DNA from: Agromyces bauzanensis
Lineage (GTDB): Bacteria > Actinomycetota > Actinomycetes > Actinomycetales > Microbacteriaceae
Direction of reading: 5' to 3'
DNA length: 64,000 bases
NCBI RefSeq assembly: GCF_014645655.1
Contig: NZ_BMMD01000013.1
Location: 1-64,000 of the forward strand
The notes under the pieces were generated by a model. The model had not been told where the DNA came from and made no database searches. It saw only the letters and a program-made list of their open reading frames with translations. Within the stretch, counting starts at the first letter, position 1; each line of letters opens with the position of its first letter. The position numbers were made by a program, and so were the translations under genes. Shown in pieces: positions 44,459-53,053 of the stretch.

Positions 44459-45300
44459 TGGGCTACTTCGAACGCGCACTCGTCGCGGCCATCCTCATCG
44501 GGGCCGGCACCGGTCTCGTGGGCGCCCTGGTCGTGCTCCGGCGCCGCACCTTCTTCGCGCAGGCGCTGACGCACGGCACCTACCCCGGCGCGGTCGCCGC
44601 GGCGGCGCTCGGCGCGAGCGTGCCGCTCGGCGCGGCCGCGGCATCCGTCGTGCTCGTCGGGGTGATGGCGGGCATCGCTCGGCTCAAGCACCAGGGCGCG
44701 CAGGTCGCCGCCGGTATCGTGCTCACGGGGGGGTTCGCGGCGGGCGCGATCCTGCAGGCGCTGCTGCCGGGCATGCCAGTGCGGGCGGAGTCGCTGCTCG
44801 TGGGGTCGATCCTGACGGTCGCCGACGGCGACCTCGTGCTCGCGGCATCCGTCGCGCTCGTCGCCGTGCTGGTCGTGGCGGCGTTCGGCAAGCTGATCAT
44901 GTTCTCGACCTTCGACCCGGAAGGGTACCGGGCCTCCGGCCATCGGGAGTGGCCCATCGAGCTGCTCGTGCTCGGCCTCACGGCCGCGACGGTCGTGAGC
45001 GCACTGCCCGCGGTCGGTGCGATCCTCGCCATCGCGCTGATCGCCGCGCCGGCCGCCGCGGCACGGCTCGTGGTGCCGACCTATCGGGGCATCCTGTTCG
45101 CGGCGCCGGTGATCGGCGCCGCATCCGGCATCGTCGGCGTGCTCGCGTCGCGTGTGCTCGCGGTGGCGGCCGGGCCCAGCATCGCGCTCGCCGCGACCGG
45201 CTTCTTCCTCCTCGCCATGGGGATCTCCAAGCTGCGAGCGGTACCGTGGAATCGGGTCGCCCTACCCGTGGAGACCGCAGAGGACGCACGCACCGCATGA
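44458..45300 (+). CDS. metal ABC transporter permease (second of two)
   Basis: 280 residues, ABC-3 family. VVLRRRTFFAQALTHGTYPG aligns with the same loop in the first permease, but overall the two have diverged. ATG 44458 shares a base with the preceding stop (TGATG) and the end overlaps zur by 4 bp. Confidence 0.9.
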   Translation: MGYFERALVAAILIGAGTGLVGALVVLRRRTFFAQALTHGTYPGAVAAAALGASVPLGAAAASVVLVGVMAGIARLKHQGAQVAAGIVLTGGFAAGAILQALLPGMPVRAESLLVGSILTVADGDLVLAASVALVAVLVVAAFGKLIMFSTFDPEGYRASGHREWPIELLVLGLTAATVVSALPAVGAILAIALIAAPAAAARLVVPTYRGILFAAPVIGAASGIVGVLASRVLAVAAGPSIALAATGFFLLAMGISKLRAVPWNRVALPVETAEDARTA

Positions 45301-45701
45301 AGCGCAACACCTGGCAACGCGAAGCCGTTCGCGAAGCGCTCGACGACACCGAGGGCTTCATCAGCGCGCAGGCGCTGCACGCGGCGCTCCACGCGTCGGG
45401 GTCTCCCATCGGCCTCGCGACCGTCTACCGCGCCCTCGGCGACCTCGCGGCCAGTGGTGAGGCCGACTCGCTGCAGTCCCCGGATGGTGAGTCGCTCTAC
45501 CGCGCCTGCATCACCACGGGCCACCATCACCACCTCATCTGCCGCAACTGCGGCCTCACGGTCGAGATCGCCGCCGACGAGGTCGAATCATGGGCGAAGC
45601 GCGTCGCCGCCGAGCACGGCTTCACGGGGGCGGCGCACGTCGTCGACGTGTTCGGGCTGTGCGCGAACTGCATGCGGCCGGCCCGCGACGAGCGGGGCTG
45701 A
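45297..45701 (+). CDS. zur: Fur-family regulator, zinc uptake regulator Zur
   Basis: 134 residues. Winged helix NTWQREAVREALDDTEGFIS and GSPIGLATVYRALGDLAASG; metal site TGHHHHLICRNC plus CANCMRP supply the structural zinc cysteines (two CxxC) and the sensing histidines. Represses zinc uptake genes when zinc is plentiful. Last gene of znuA-znuC-znuB-znuB2-zur, itself behind the Zur-type operator. Confidence 0.93.
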   Translation: MKRNTWQREAVREALDDTEGFISAQALHAALHASGSPIGLATVYRALGDLAASGEADSLQSPDGESLYRACITTGHHHHLICRNCGLTVEIAADEVESWAKRVAAEHGFTGAAHVVDVFGLCANCMRPARDERG

Positions 45702-45888
45702 TCGAGCGGATGCCGCGCACGCTGGCGTGCGACATCCGCCCGGTGTCACCGTCCCCATCCAGGGTGCCCCGTGCAATGGCCGCGCTGAGTGGGACCGGAA
45801 CCACGCGATGCAACGGAAGACTGCGGCGCGGTCCCTGCGGCCGGGTCGCGCCGTGACGCCGCTCTCGTCGTTTCGGCGCCACTTCGGC

Positions 45889-46557
45889 TCAGAGTCGCGC
45901 GATGCCGGTGCCGATGACCGCGGCGGCGATCACGATGACGATGATGCTCGTGGCCACCGGTCCGTTCCGCAGGAGCCAGTCCTGCGCATCGCGCAGGGGC
46001 ACCGCCGTTCGGTCCGGTGCGGCCACGGTCGCGATGATCGGCGCGGCGACGGTGGACGCGCCGACGATCGTGTAGAAGGTGACGGCGACGACCGACTCGC
46101 CGAGCGAGAGCCCCTCGGCGCGGAGCGCCAGGCCCGCGGCGATCGCGAGGAGAAGACCCTTCGGTCGCACGTTCAGGATCAGCGCGAGCCCGAATGCCGA
46201 CCACGGCCCGATCGTCCCCACGGAGCGCAGCCACTTGGGCAGGGCGGTCGCAGCCTGTCGGCGTCGGCCGCGAAGGGTGACGACGGCGACGACGGCCAAC
46301 GCGACGCCGACCAGGATCTCGGCGATGCCGATCGCCGGATCCGGTCGATGAGACGACCGGGATGTCGGCACCGCCTGGGCGGCGACGGCGCAGATCGAGA
46401 CGACGAGCGCCATCCCGATGACCCATCCGGTGAGGAAAGGCAGCGCCGATCGGGTCCGTCCGGGCGAGAGCAGGATCAGCAGGGTGGCCATGATCGGCAC
46501 CGAGCTGACGGCGAGTGCCACCGCGAGGGGGAGAAGCTGTCCGATCACCTGCAGCAT
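45889..46557 (-). CDS. GAP/Sap (sulfolipid-1-addressing protein) family membrane protein
   Basis: 222 residues, six transmembrane helices. LLPLAVALAVSSVPIMATLL and FLTGWVIGMALVVSICAVAA at the start, and GLALILNVRPKGLLLAIAAG in the middle (the NxxPKxL motif) are typical of the Sap/GAP family, thought to export lipids or small molecules. ATG 46557. Its start overlaps the end of the upstream small gene by 13 bp. Confidence 0.8.
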   Translation of the reverse strand: MLQVIGQLLPLAVALAVSSVPIMATLLILLSPGRTRSALPFLTGWVIGMALVVSICAVAAQAVPTSRSSHRPDPAIGIAEILVGVALAVVAVVTLRGRRRQAATALPKWLRSVGTIGPWSAFGLALILNVRPKGLLLAIAAGLALRAEGLSLGESVVAVTFYTIVGASTVAAPIIATVAAPDRTAVPLRDAQDWLLRNGPVATSIIVIVIAAAVIGTGIARL

Positions 46558-46898
46558 CGCCGGTCCCGAACGATCAGTCCGGCTGGTGCGGTCGGGACCG
46601 CGCGAAGCGCCGCGCCACGTGCGGCGTCGAGTTCGGCGTCGGACGCCGACCTTGACTCCGTCGCCTCTTCGATGTCCCCGAGGAGCGGCCGGGCCCACGT
46701 CATCGAAGGGCTCGTGTCCTCGAGGGTCACGCGCACCATCAGCGTGAGCGGGATGGCCGGCAGTGCGCGTGCCGGGTGCAGCGGTGAGCCGATCAGCGGG
46801 TTTCGTGCGGCATCCGGCATCGTGTCATTCCCCTCGGCGCTGCGGGACCGCACCGGGTCCAGCAGCGCCCCTTCGTCCGGGCGGTGGTCGCGATCCAT
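46545..46898 (-). CDS. hypothetical protein
   Basis: 117 residues from ATG 46898 or 92 from a second ATG (MPDAARNPLIG). No family is recognised; it has a short apolar segment (ARALPAIPLTLMVRVTLEDT) and an acidic helix. Support comes only from the operon-like 13-bp overlap with the GAP-family gene and fair codon usage. Confidence 0.35.
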   Translation of the reverse strand: MDRDHRPDEGALLDPVRSRSAEGNDTMPDAARNPLIGSPLHPARALPAIPLTLMVRVTLEDTSPSMTWARPLLGDIEEATESRSASDAELDAARGAALRAVPTAPAGLIVRDRRCCR

Positions 46899-47245
46899 CC
46901 GGCGCGGTTTCGCCGTCTCCGCACGCTACGAGCGCGTGTGACGTCCCCACATCACGCGAATCGGGTGAATTGCCGGGTGGCGGGATGCTTCATGCGAATC
47001 GCGTGAAGCGGTCGGCGGGGCCTTGCCATGGACTGTGATCGTGCACGTGCGTGCCCGAAATCGAGGGAGAGGGGTGAGGCCGTGGACACCTCACCCAGAA
47101 GGCGTGACGCGTCGATCGAGCGCTCGGCGTACGCTCAGCGATGGGGACGGCGACTCGACCGGACGGCTCCGGAACATCGCAGACGCCTGTCGCCCGACCG
47201 CCGCGTCACGCGGTGGGTAGCCGAACGAGCGATGGAGGGGAAACC
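46899..47245. promoter_or_regulatory. gadB upstream region with two related operator-like sites
   Basis: TCACGCGAATCGGGTGAA (46952-46969) and CTTCATGCGAATCGCGTGAAG (46988-47008) share GCGAATCG flanked by TCA..TGA half-sites; the second is a nearly perfect palindrome. They lie 240-300 bp before gadB and face the 117-residue gene as well, so a regulator could serve both directions. No gene seen in the rest. Confidence 0.5.
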
Positions 47246-48613
47246 ATGCGCAAGGAGGAGCAACTCGAGCCGACGTTCACGCGAGCGGGCGAGGCGACGA
47301 CCGCGAGGTACACGAGGATCCCGGAGGGCGAGATGCTTCCGGAGACCGCATATCGCATCATCCACGACGAATCGATGCTGGACGGCAACGCCCGCCTGAA
47401 CCTGGCGACGTTCGTGACGACGTGGATGGACGAACACGGCGACCAGCTGTACCACGACGCGTTCGACAAGAACATGATCGACAAGGACGAGTACCCGGCC
47501 ACGGCGGCGATCGAGGAGTATTGCTGGCGCATCCTCGGCGACCTCTGGAACGCGCCCGACGACGACGACGTCATCGGCACGTCGACGATCGGGTCGAGCG
47601 AGGCGTGCATGCTCGGCGGGCTCGCGCTGAAACGTCGCTGGCAGCACGCGCGTCGTGCTGCGGGGAAGTCGACCGAGACGCCGAACCTCATCATGAGCTC
47701 GGCCGTGCAGGTCTGCTGGGAGAAGTTCTGCAACTTCTTCGACGTGGAGATGCGCTTCATCCCGACCAGCGACGAGCACCCGCTGATGGACGGCACCGGT
47801 CTCGAGGACGTCGTCGACGAGAACACGATCGGGGTCGTCGTGCTCATGGGCGTGACCTACACGGGCGCGTACGAGCCGGTCGCGAAGGTCGCCGCGAAGC
47901 TCGACGAGATCCAGGCGAGCACGGGACTCGACATCCCGATCCACGTCGACGGGGCGTCAGGGGCGATGGTCGCACCGTTCCTGCAGCCCGACCTCGAGTG
48001 GGATTTCCGTGTCGAGCGGGTGCAGTCCATCAACACGTCCGGACACAAGTACGGGCTCGTCTACCCCGGCGTCGGCTGGGTGGTGTGGCGATCGGTCGCG
48101 GCACTCCCTGAGGACCTGGTGTTCCGGGTGAGCTACCTCGGCGGCTCGATGCCGACGTTCGCGATCAACTTCTCCCGGCCCGGGGCGCAGGTGCTCCTGC
48201 AGTACTACCGGTTCGTCCGGCTGGGTCGCGAAGGGTTCACGGCCATCCAGGGCGCCTCGCAGGCGGTCGCGCTCTACCTCTCAGCCGCCATCGCCCAGAT
48301 GGACGCCTACGAACTCCTCACCGACGGCAGCGACATCCCGGTCTTCGCCTGGCGGCTCACGCCCGGACACACCGACAGGTGGACCCTGTACCACCTGTCG
48401 GAGCGGCTCCGCATCAAGGGGTGGCTTGTCCCGGCGTACCCCCTGTCTGGTGACCAGTCCGACCAGACGGTCATGCGCATCGTGTGCCGCAACGGCCTCA
48501 GCCACGACCTCGCCGAGGACCTGATGCGGGACATCCGGGAGGAAACGGAATTCCTCGACGGGCTGGACGCTCCGATGCCGCACCCCGGTCTCGGCCCGAC
48601 ATTCCACCACTGA
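47246..48613 (+). CDS. gadB: glutamate decarboxylase
   Basis: 455 residues. PLP lysine 268 in SGHKYGLVYPGVGWVVWR, with GTSTIGSSEACMLGGLALKR, ARLNLATFVTTWMD and PIHVDGASGAMVAPFLQPDL matching bacterial GadB; the C-terminus ends in HH as in E. coli enzymes, whose terminal His closes the site at neutral pH. Converts glutamate to GABA, consuming a proton. ATG 47246 follows GGAGGGG. A GadC-like antiporter gene is present 16 kb away. Confidence 0.93.
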   Translation: MRKEEQLEPTFTRAGEATTARYTRIPEGEMLPETAYRIIHDESMLDGNARLNLATFVTTWMDEHGDQLYHDAFDKNMIDKDEYPATAAIEEYCWRILGDLWNAPDDDDVIGTSTIGSSEACMLGGLALKRRWQHARRAAGKSTETPNLIMSSAVQVCWEKFCNFFDVEMRFIPTSDEHPLMDGTGLEDVVDENTIGVVVLMGVTYTGAYEPVAKVAAKLDEIQASTGLDIPIHVDGASGAMVAPFLQPDLEWDFRVERVQSINTSGHKYGLVYPGVGWVVWRSVAALPEDLVFRVSYLGGSMPTFAINFSRPGAQVLLQYYRFVRLGREGFTAIQGASQAVALYLSAAIAQMDAYELLTDGSDIPVFAWRLTPGHTDRWTLYHLSERLRIKGWLVPAYPLSGDQSDQTVMRIVCRNGLSHDLAEDLMRDIREETEFLDGLDAPMPHPGLGPTFHH

Positions 48614-48624
48614 GCGGTGAACGC

Positions 48625-49272
48625 TTGAGCGACGCGACCCGATCGGCGGTCCCGACGGTACGGCGCCTCCGGCGCGAGGCGTGGGGCTTCGCCGTCGGGT
48701 CGCTCTGCTTCCTGGTGGCGGCGTTCCCGTTCTACGCCAGGTGGCTCGGGCCGGTCGGCGTCAACGCGACGTTCGTCGTCGGGTCCGTCTTCTTCACGCT
48801 CGCCGCGTTCATCCAGCTGAGACTCAGCGGTCGGCACATCCCGCGGCGCGGCACGAACCGCGCGGACGTCTGGGACTGGTGGGCGGCCGCCGTCCAGTTC
48901 GGCGGGACGATCCTCTTCAACATCAGCACGACGGCCGCGCTCGCCGCCGCGATCCTCGATCCGACGTACGTCGGCGCGGGATGGAAGCCCGATGCGTGGG
49001 GCTCGATCGCGTTCCTCGCCGCGAGCGCGTTCGCGATGGTGGCGACGGCTCGCCGGGGCGAGCTCTGGGACACCGACGCCCGGACCTGGCACGGCACGTG
49101 GCTCAACATGCTCGGCTCGATCTTCTTCGGTGCGTCGGCGATCGGGGCGTACGTGATCCCGGAGACCGGGAGCTTGCTCAGCCTGCTCTGGGCGAACCTC
49201 GGCACGCTGCTCGGCGCGCTCTGCTTCCTCGTCGCGGCGCTGCTGTCGCGCCGGACCATCCCGAAGGGCTAG
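48625..49272 (+). CDS. integral membrane protein co-transcribed with gadB (YrhK-like)
   Basis: 215 residues, six helices, tryptophan-rich ([60 protein letters not shown]). The repeating GS-x-CF-L-x-AA pattern resembles two or three YrhK-type units. TTG 48625 is chosen because no better start lies downstream before the first helix; the ribosome binding site is weak. Eleven bp after gadB, so translated from the same message. Function unknown. Confidence 0.65.
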   Translation: MSDATRSAVPTVRRLRREAWGFAVGSLCFLVAAFPFYARWLGPVGVNATFVVGSVFFTLAAFIQLRLSGRHIPRRGTNRADVWDWWAAAVQFGGTILFNISTTAALAAAILDPTYVGAGWKPDAWGSIAFLAASAFAMVATARRGELWDTDARTWHGTWLNMLGSIFFGASAIGAYVIPETGSLLSLLWANLGTLLGALCFLVAALLSRRTIPKG

Positions 49273-49273
49273 C

Positions 49274-49309
49274 GACGGATGCCGCGGGCGCGCGCCCGCG
49301 GCATCCGTC
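49274..49309. terminator. 36-bp perfect palindrome, terminator of the gadB operon
   Basis: GACGGATGCCGCGGGCGC and its exact reverse complement meet at 49291/49292, giving an 18-bp stem (in practice a 4-base loop). Confidence 0.8.
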
Positions 49310-49337
49310 CGAATCCGGCCACCGTCGGCCGGTCTGG

Positions 49338-49489
49338 TAGACTGCTCGTTTGGCTGGGTACTTCCACTGCCCAGACCGCGACGATCCCCATTCGAGATCC
49401 GCGAGCAATCGCGGGCCTCGGCGCGGCAACGTCAGCAGACAAGAGACCTTGGGAGGGGCATCCGCCCCTCGGTATTGGAGGAAAGACCA
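49338..49489 (+). promoter_or_regulatory. extended -10 promoter and leader of rpmB
   Basis: TGGTAGACT (TAGACT at 49338-49343) is a strong extended -10. The following ~140-nt leader carries a small hairpin GAGGGGC-ATCC-GCCCCTC (49453-49470) just before the GGAGGA ribosome binding site. No AT-rich Zur-type operator is visible. Confidence 0.55.
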
Positions 49490-49726
49490 ATGGCAGCAGT
49501 GTGCCAGGTGACCGGAGCCGTTCCCGGCTTCGGACACAACATCTCGCACTCGCACCGCCGGACGAAGCGCCGCTTCGACCCGAACGTGCAGAAGAAGACG
49601 TACTACGTGCCGTCGCTTCGTCGTAACGTCACCCTGAACGTGTCCGCCAAGGGCATCAAGGTGATCGACGCCCGTGGCATCGAGGCCGTCGTCAAGGACA
49701 TCCAGGCTCGTGGGGTGAAGCTCTGA
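49490..49726 (+). CDS. rpmB: 50S ribosomal protein L28
   Basis: 78 residues. [40 protein letters not shown] and [20 protein letters not shown] are L28. Only one cysteine is present, so this is the zinc-independent type. GGAGGAAAGACCA precedes ATG 49490. TGATG overlap with rpmG. Confidence 0.96.
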   Translation: MAAVCQVTGAVPGFGHNISHSHRRTKRRFDPNVQKKTYYVPSLRRNVTLNVSAKGIKVIDARGIEAVVKDIQARGVKL

Positions 49727-49893
49727 TGGCCAAGCAGCAGGACATCCGCCCCATCATCAAGCTCCGTTCGACGGCCGGCACCGGGTACACCTACGTGACC
49801 CGCAAGAACCGTCGCAACGACCCCGACCGTCTCGTGCTCAAGAAGTACGACCCCGTGGTGCGCAAGCACGTCGACTTCCGAGAGGAGCGCTAA
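49726..49893 (+). CDS. rpmG: 50S ribosomal protein L33
   Basis: 55 residues: [20 protein letters not shown], then [20 protein letters not shown] and [15 protein letters not shown]. No cysteines, so it is the zinc-independent (C-minus) form. Start codon overlaps the rpmB stop by one base; the stop is 3 bp before rpsN. Confidence 0.96.
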   Translation: MAKQQDIRPIIKLRSTAGTGYTYVTRKNRRNDPDRLVLKKYDPVVRKHVDFREER

Positions 49894-49896
49894 GAC

Positions 49897-50202
49897 ATGG
49901 CGAAGAAGAGCAAGATCGCGCGCAACGACCAGCGCAAGGTGGTCGTCGAACGCTACGCGGCGAAGCGCCTCGAACTGAAGAAGGCACTCGTCGACCCGAA
50001 CGGCACCGACGAGTCCCGCGAGGCCGCCCGCGTCGGCCTGCAGAAGCTTCCGCGCAACGCCTCGCCGGTGCGCGTGCGTTCGCGTGACGCCATCGACGGC
50101 CGCCCCCGCGGCATGCTCACGAAGTTCGGCGTCTCGCGCGTCCGCTTCCGTGACATGGCGCATCGCGGCGAGCTGCCCGGCATCACGAAGTCGAGCTGGT
50201 AG
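49897..50202 (+). CDS. rpsN: 30S ribosomal protein S14 (long, zinc-independent form)
   Basis: 101 residues; the two CxxC pairs of the short zinc-binding form are absent. It begins [20 protein letters not shown] and ends [20 protein letters not shown] then [20 protein letters not shown] lies before ATG 49897. In zinc-replete cells of many actinobacteria a C-plus S14 is encoded in the main ribosomal operon; whether that is so here cannot be seen. Confidence 0.96.
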   Translation: MAKKSKIARNDQRKVVVERYAAKRLELKKALVDPNGTDESREAARVGLQKLPRNASPVRVRSRDAIDGRPRGMLTKFGVSRVRFRDMAHRGELPGITKSSW

Positions 50203-50217
50203 GCCGCCAGGCTTCAC

Positions 50218-50250
50218 CGAGAGGGGCGTCCCGGAAGGGGCGCCCTCTCG
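50218..50250. terminator. hairpin terminator after rpsN
   Basis: CGAGAGGG and CCCTCTCG form an 8-bp stem with an inner GC hairpin, 15 bp after the rpsN stop. Confidence 0.75.
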
Positions 50251-50305
50251 TCGTGTCCGGGCCCGGAAGGATCAGGCGATCGGAGCGAGTGTGTTGCCGC
50301 CGCCT

Positions 50306-50369
50306 CATGTTTCCGTTCGCGCGCCGGGTGTCCGTCCCGGCGGAGACACCGCGCGCGAACGGAGACATG
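50306..50369. repeat. inverted repeat, 18-bp arms with one mismatch
   Basis: CATGTTTCCGTTCGCGCG and CGCGCGAACGGAGACATG are the arms. A smaller inverted repeat lies inside (GTGTCCG..CGGAGACAC). Related to the element at 39502-39561. Confidence 0.85.
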
Positions 50370-50490
50370 GGGTGTCGCGGCATCCGGCCAACGACGCGCC
50401 GACCGCGAGAATGCCCGAATAGGCCGGAAATCCGCGTGATTCCGCGGTTCTCTGTTACATTCGAGGCGGCCCGATCGGCCACGGGGGCGG

Positions 50491-50521
50491 TTGAACGATC
50501 GTTCCCGAACACGCATAGATA
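50491..50521 (+). promoter_or_regulatory. probable promoter of the HU gene
   Basis: TTGAAC (50491-50496) and the TAGATA/CATAGA region (50514-50521) make a -35/-10 pair with a 17-19 bp spacer. GAGGAGG follows near 50550 as the ribosome binding site. Confidence 0.45.
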
Positions 50522-50560
50522 GCTGTACCGAAAACAGCGGAAGTCCGAGGAGGACATTCA

Positions 50561-50848
50561 ATGGCTGACAAGTCGCTGAACAAGACCGAGCTCGTCGCGA
50601 AGATCGCTGCGTCGACCGGCCAGAGCCAGGCCACCGTGGACGCCGTGCTCGGCGGTCTCTTCGACGCGCTCGCCGAGTCCGTCGGTTCGGGCACCAAGGT
50701 CTCCATCCCCGGCTGGCTCTCCGTCGAGCGCACCTCGCGTGCCGCTCGCACCGGCCGCAACCCGCAGACGGGTGCCACCATCCAGATTCCGGCCGGTCAC
50801 TCGGTCAAGGTCTCCGCGGGATCGAAGCTCAAGGCTGCTGCCAAGTAG
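50561..50848 (+). CDS. hup: HU-family nucleoid protein
   Basis: 95 residues: LNKTELVAKIAASTGQSQAT, GSGTKVSIPGWLSVERTSRA and the DNA-binding arm RTGRNPQTGATIQIPAGHSV. Only the short HU domain is present; the long lysine/alanine-rich C-terminal extension of mycobacterial HupB is absent. Organises DNA. Preceded by GAGGAGGACATTCA. Confidence 0.95.
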   Translation: MADKSLNKTELVAKIAASTGQSQATVDAVLGGLFDALAESVGSGTKVSIPGWLSVERTSRAARTGRNPQTGATIQIPAGHSVKVSAGSKLKAAAK

Positions 50849-50977
50849 CATCCGAGACGTCCGGAGGGGCGTGCGGCTTCGGCCGTGCGCCCGTCCGTCG
50901 TCTTCGCCGGGATGTCGCGGCACGGTGGGCGAGCGCATGCCGCGGCCGCTCCGAGCCGGCGCACGGGCGACGACGAT

Positions 50978-50983
50978 TAGGCT
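50978..50983 (+). promoter_or_regulatory. -10 element of a probable leaderless copD promoter
   Basis: TAGGCT ends 6 nt before GTG 50990; no Shine-Dalgarno is visible. Confidence 0.5.
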
Positions 50984-50989
50984 GGTTCG

Positions 50990-53005
50990 GTGCTCCGCTC
51001 CGTCCGCGTGCTCGGCCCCGCCGTGCTCCTCGCCGTCGCGCTCATCGCGACCCTCGCGGGCCTCGGCTACGGCGGCGGCGCCTCACCCCTGCCCATCCAG
51101 GACCCCGGCCCCGTCGTGAGGTGGGGCCTGCCGGTCGCGAAGCTCGTCGTGAACCTCGGCGCGGCCGGCATGATCGGCGCGCTCGTGCTCGCAGTGTGGG
51201 CGCTCAGCCCGAAGCGGCGCGAGTTCGACGTCGCGCTCGACGTGGCCGCGGCATCCGCTGCCGTCCTCACGGTCGCCGGCGGTGCGACGACGATCTTCAC
51301 GTTCCTCATCGTCACCGGTGCGCCCTTCGAGCTCAGCGAGGCGTTCGGGCAGCGGCTCGGCCAGTTCGTCACCGAGATCGAGCTGGGCCAGGCGTGGCTC
51401 ACGACGACGCTCGTCGCCGCCGCGGTCAGCGTGCTGTGCTTCGCGGTGCGCAACCCCACGGCGCTCGTGTTCGTGACGGTGCTCGCCGCTGCCGCGCTCG
51501 TGCCCATGGCGCAGCAGGGCCACGCCGCCGGGGCCGCCGGGCACGACGCGGCGATCACCTCGCTCGGGCTGCACCTCGTGTTCGTCTCGGCGTGGCTCGG
51601 CGGGCTCGTCACGATCGTGTTGCTGCGGCGCGAACTCGACGCCGAACGGCTGCCGGTGGTGCTCGCCCGTTACTCGACCGTCGCACTCGTGTCGTTCATC
51701 GTCGTCGCGCTGTCGGGCTACGCGAGCGCCGCGCTCCGCATCGGCACGTGGCAGGAGCTCGGCACGCCGTACGGCGTGCTCGTCGTCGTGAAGGTCGCGG
51801 CGCTCATCGCCATCGGCCTGTTCGGTGCGGTGCTGCGGCGGTTCGTGATCGGGCGGATGTCCCGCGCCGGCGAAGGTCTCGAGACGCGTCCGCGTTCGGC
51901 GGGCGCTCCACGACCAGCGGGCGTGGTTGGCGCGTTCTGGATCCTGGTGGTCGCCGAGCTCGCGTTCATGGGCATCGCCTCGGGCGTCGCCACCGCCCTG
52001 GCCCGCACGGCCACGCCCGTCTCCGAGGACCCCGGTTCGCTCGCGCGCACGCCCGCCGAGATCCTCACGGGCGAGTCTCTGCCGCCGTGGCCCGACTGGT
52101 GGCGATACTTCACGGAGTGGAGCCCCGACCTCATCTGGCTGCTCGTCTGCGGCTTCGGCATCTTCTTCTACGTCGCGGGCGTGGTGCGCCTGCGCCGCCG
52201 CGGCGATGCCTGGCCCGTCTACCGCACCGTGCTCTGGGTCTCGGGCCTCGTCGTGCTCGCCTACATCACGAGCGGCGGCGTGAACGTCTACGAGGGCTAC
52301 CTCTTCTCGGCGCACATGGGTGCGCACATGGCGCTCACCATGGCCGTGCCGGTGCTGCTCGTGCCCGGTGCCCCGGTGACGCTCGCCGCCCGGGCGATCC
52401 ACCCCCGCAAGGACGGCTCGCGGGGCGGACGCGAGTGGATCCTCATCGCCGTGCACTCGCGATATGCGGCCGTCATCGCGAACCCGATCGTCGCGGCCGC
52501 GCTGTTCGCGAGCTCGCTCTGGATCTTCTACTACACGCCGCTGTTCCGCTGGGCCATGATCGACCACCTCGGTCACGAGTGGATGATCGTGCACTTCCTC
52601 ATCACGGGCTACCTCTTCGTGCAGTCGCTCATCGGCATCGATCCCGTGCCCTACCGGCTGCCGTATCCATTCCGACTGGTGCTGCTGCTCGGCACGATGG
52701 CGCTGCACGCGTTCTTCGGCCTCGCGATCATGTCGGGCACGGGGCTGCTGCTGGCCGAGTGGTACGGTGCCATGGGCTGGGGCACCGACGCGCTCGCCGA
52801 CCAGCAGGTCGGCGGCGGCATTGCATGGTCGGTCGGCGAGATCCCGACCGTCGCGCTCGCGATCACCGTCGCGATGCAGTGGGCACGGAGCGACGAGAAG
52901 GAGTCGAGGCGTCTCGATCGGCACGCCGACCGCACGGGCGACGCGGAGCTGGACGAGTACAACGCCAGGCTCGCGGCGATCGCCGAGCACGACCGGCAGG
53001 GGTAG
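50990..53005 (+). CDS. CopD - CtaG fusion membrane protein (copper handling)
   Basis: 671 residues, about fourteen helices. The first half (about residues 35-300) is a CopD-type copper-resistance domain (GLHLVFVSAWLGGLVTIVLL, STVALVSFIVVALSGYASAA); the second (about 360-640) is a caa3-type CtaG domain (LFSAHMGAHMALTMAVPVLL, LGHEWMIVHFLITGYLFVQS), with the histidines that bind copper. Such fusions supply copper to cytochrome c oxidase in actinobacteria. Leaderless GTG start. Confidence 0.88.
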   Translation: MLRSVRVLGPAVLLAVALIATLAGLGYGGGASPLPIQDPGPVVRWGLPVAKLVVNLGAAGMIGALVLAVWALSPKRREFDVALDVAAASAAVLTVAGGATTIFTFLIVTGAPFELSEAFGQRLGQFVTEIELGQAWLTTTLVAAAVSVLCFAVRNPTALVFVTVLAAAALVPMAQQGHAAGAAGHDAAITSLGLHLVFVSAWLGGLVTIVLLRRELDAERLPVVLARYSTVALVSFIVVALSGYASAALRIGTWQELGTPYGVLVVVKVAALIAIGLFGAVLRRFVIGRMSRAGEGLETRPRSAGAPRPAGVVGAFWILVVAELAFMGIASGVATALARTATPVSEDPGSLARTPAEILTGESLPPWPDWWRYFTEWSPDLIWLLVCGFGIFFYVAGVVRLRRRGDAWPVYRTVLWVSGLVVLAYITSGGVNVYEGYLFSAHMGAHMALTMAVPVLLVPGAPVTLAARAIHPRKDGSRGGREWILIAVHSRYAAVIANPIVAAALFASSLWIFYYTPLFRWAMIDHLGHEWMIVHFLITGYLFVQSLIGIDPVPYRLPYPFRLVLLLGTMALHAFFGLAIMSGTGLLLAEWYGAMGWGTDALADQQVGGGIAWSVGEIPTVALAITVAMQWARSDEKESRRLDRHADRTGDAELDEYNARLAAIAEHDRQG

Positions 53006-53053
53006 GGGTCTCGATTCGCGTCGCGCTTCGCACGGCGCCACTACAGTCGACGG

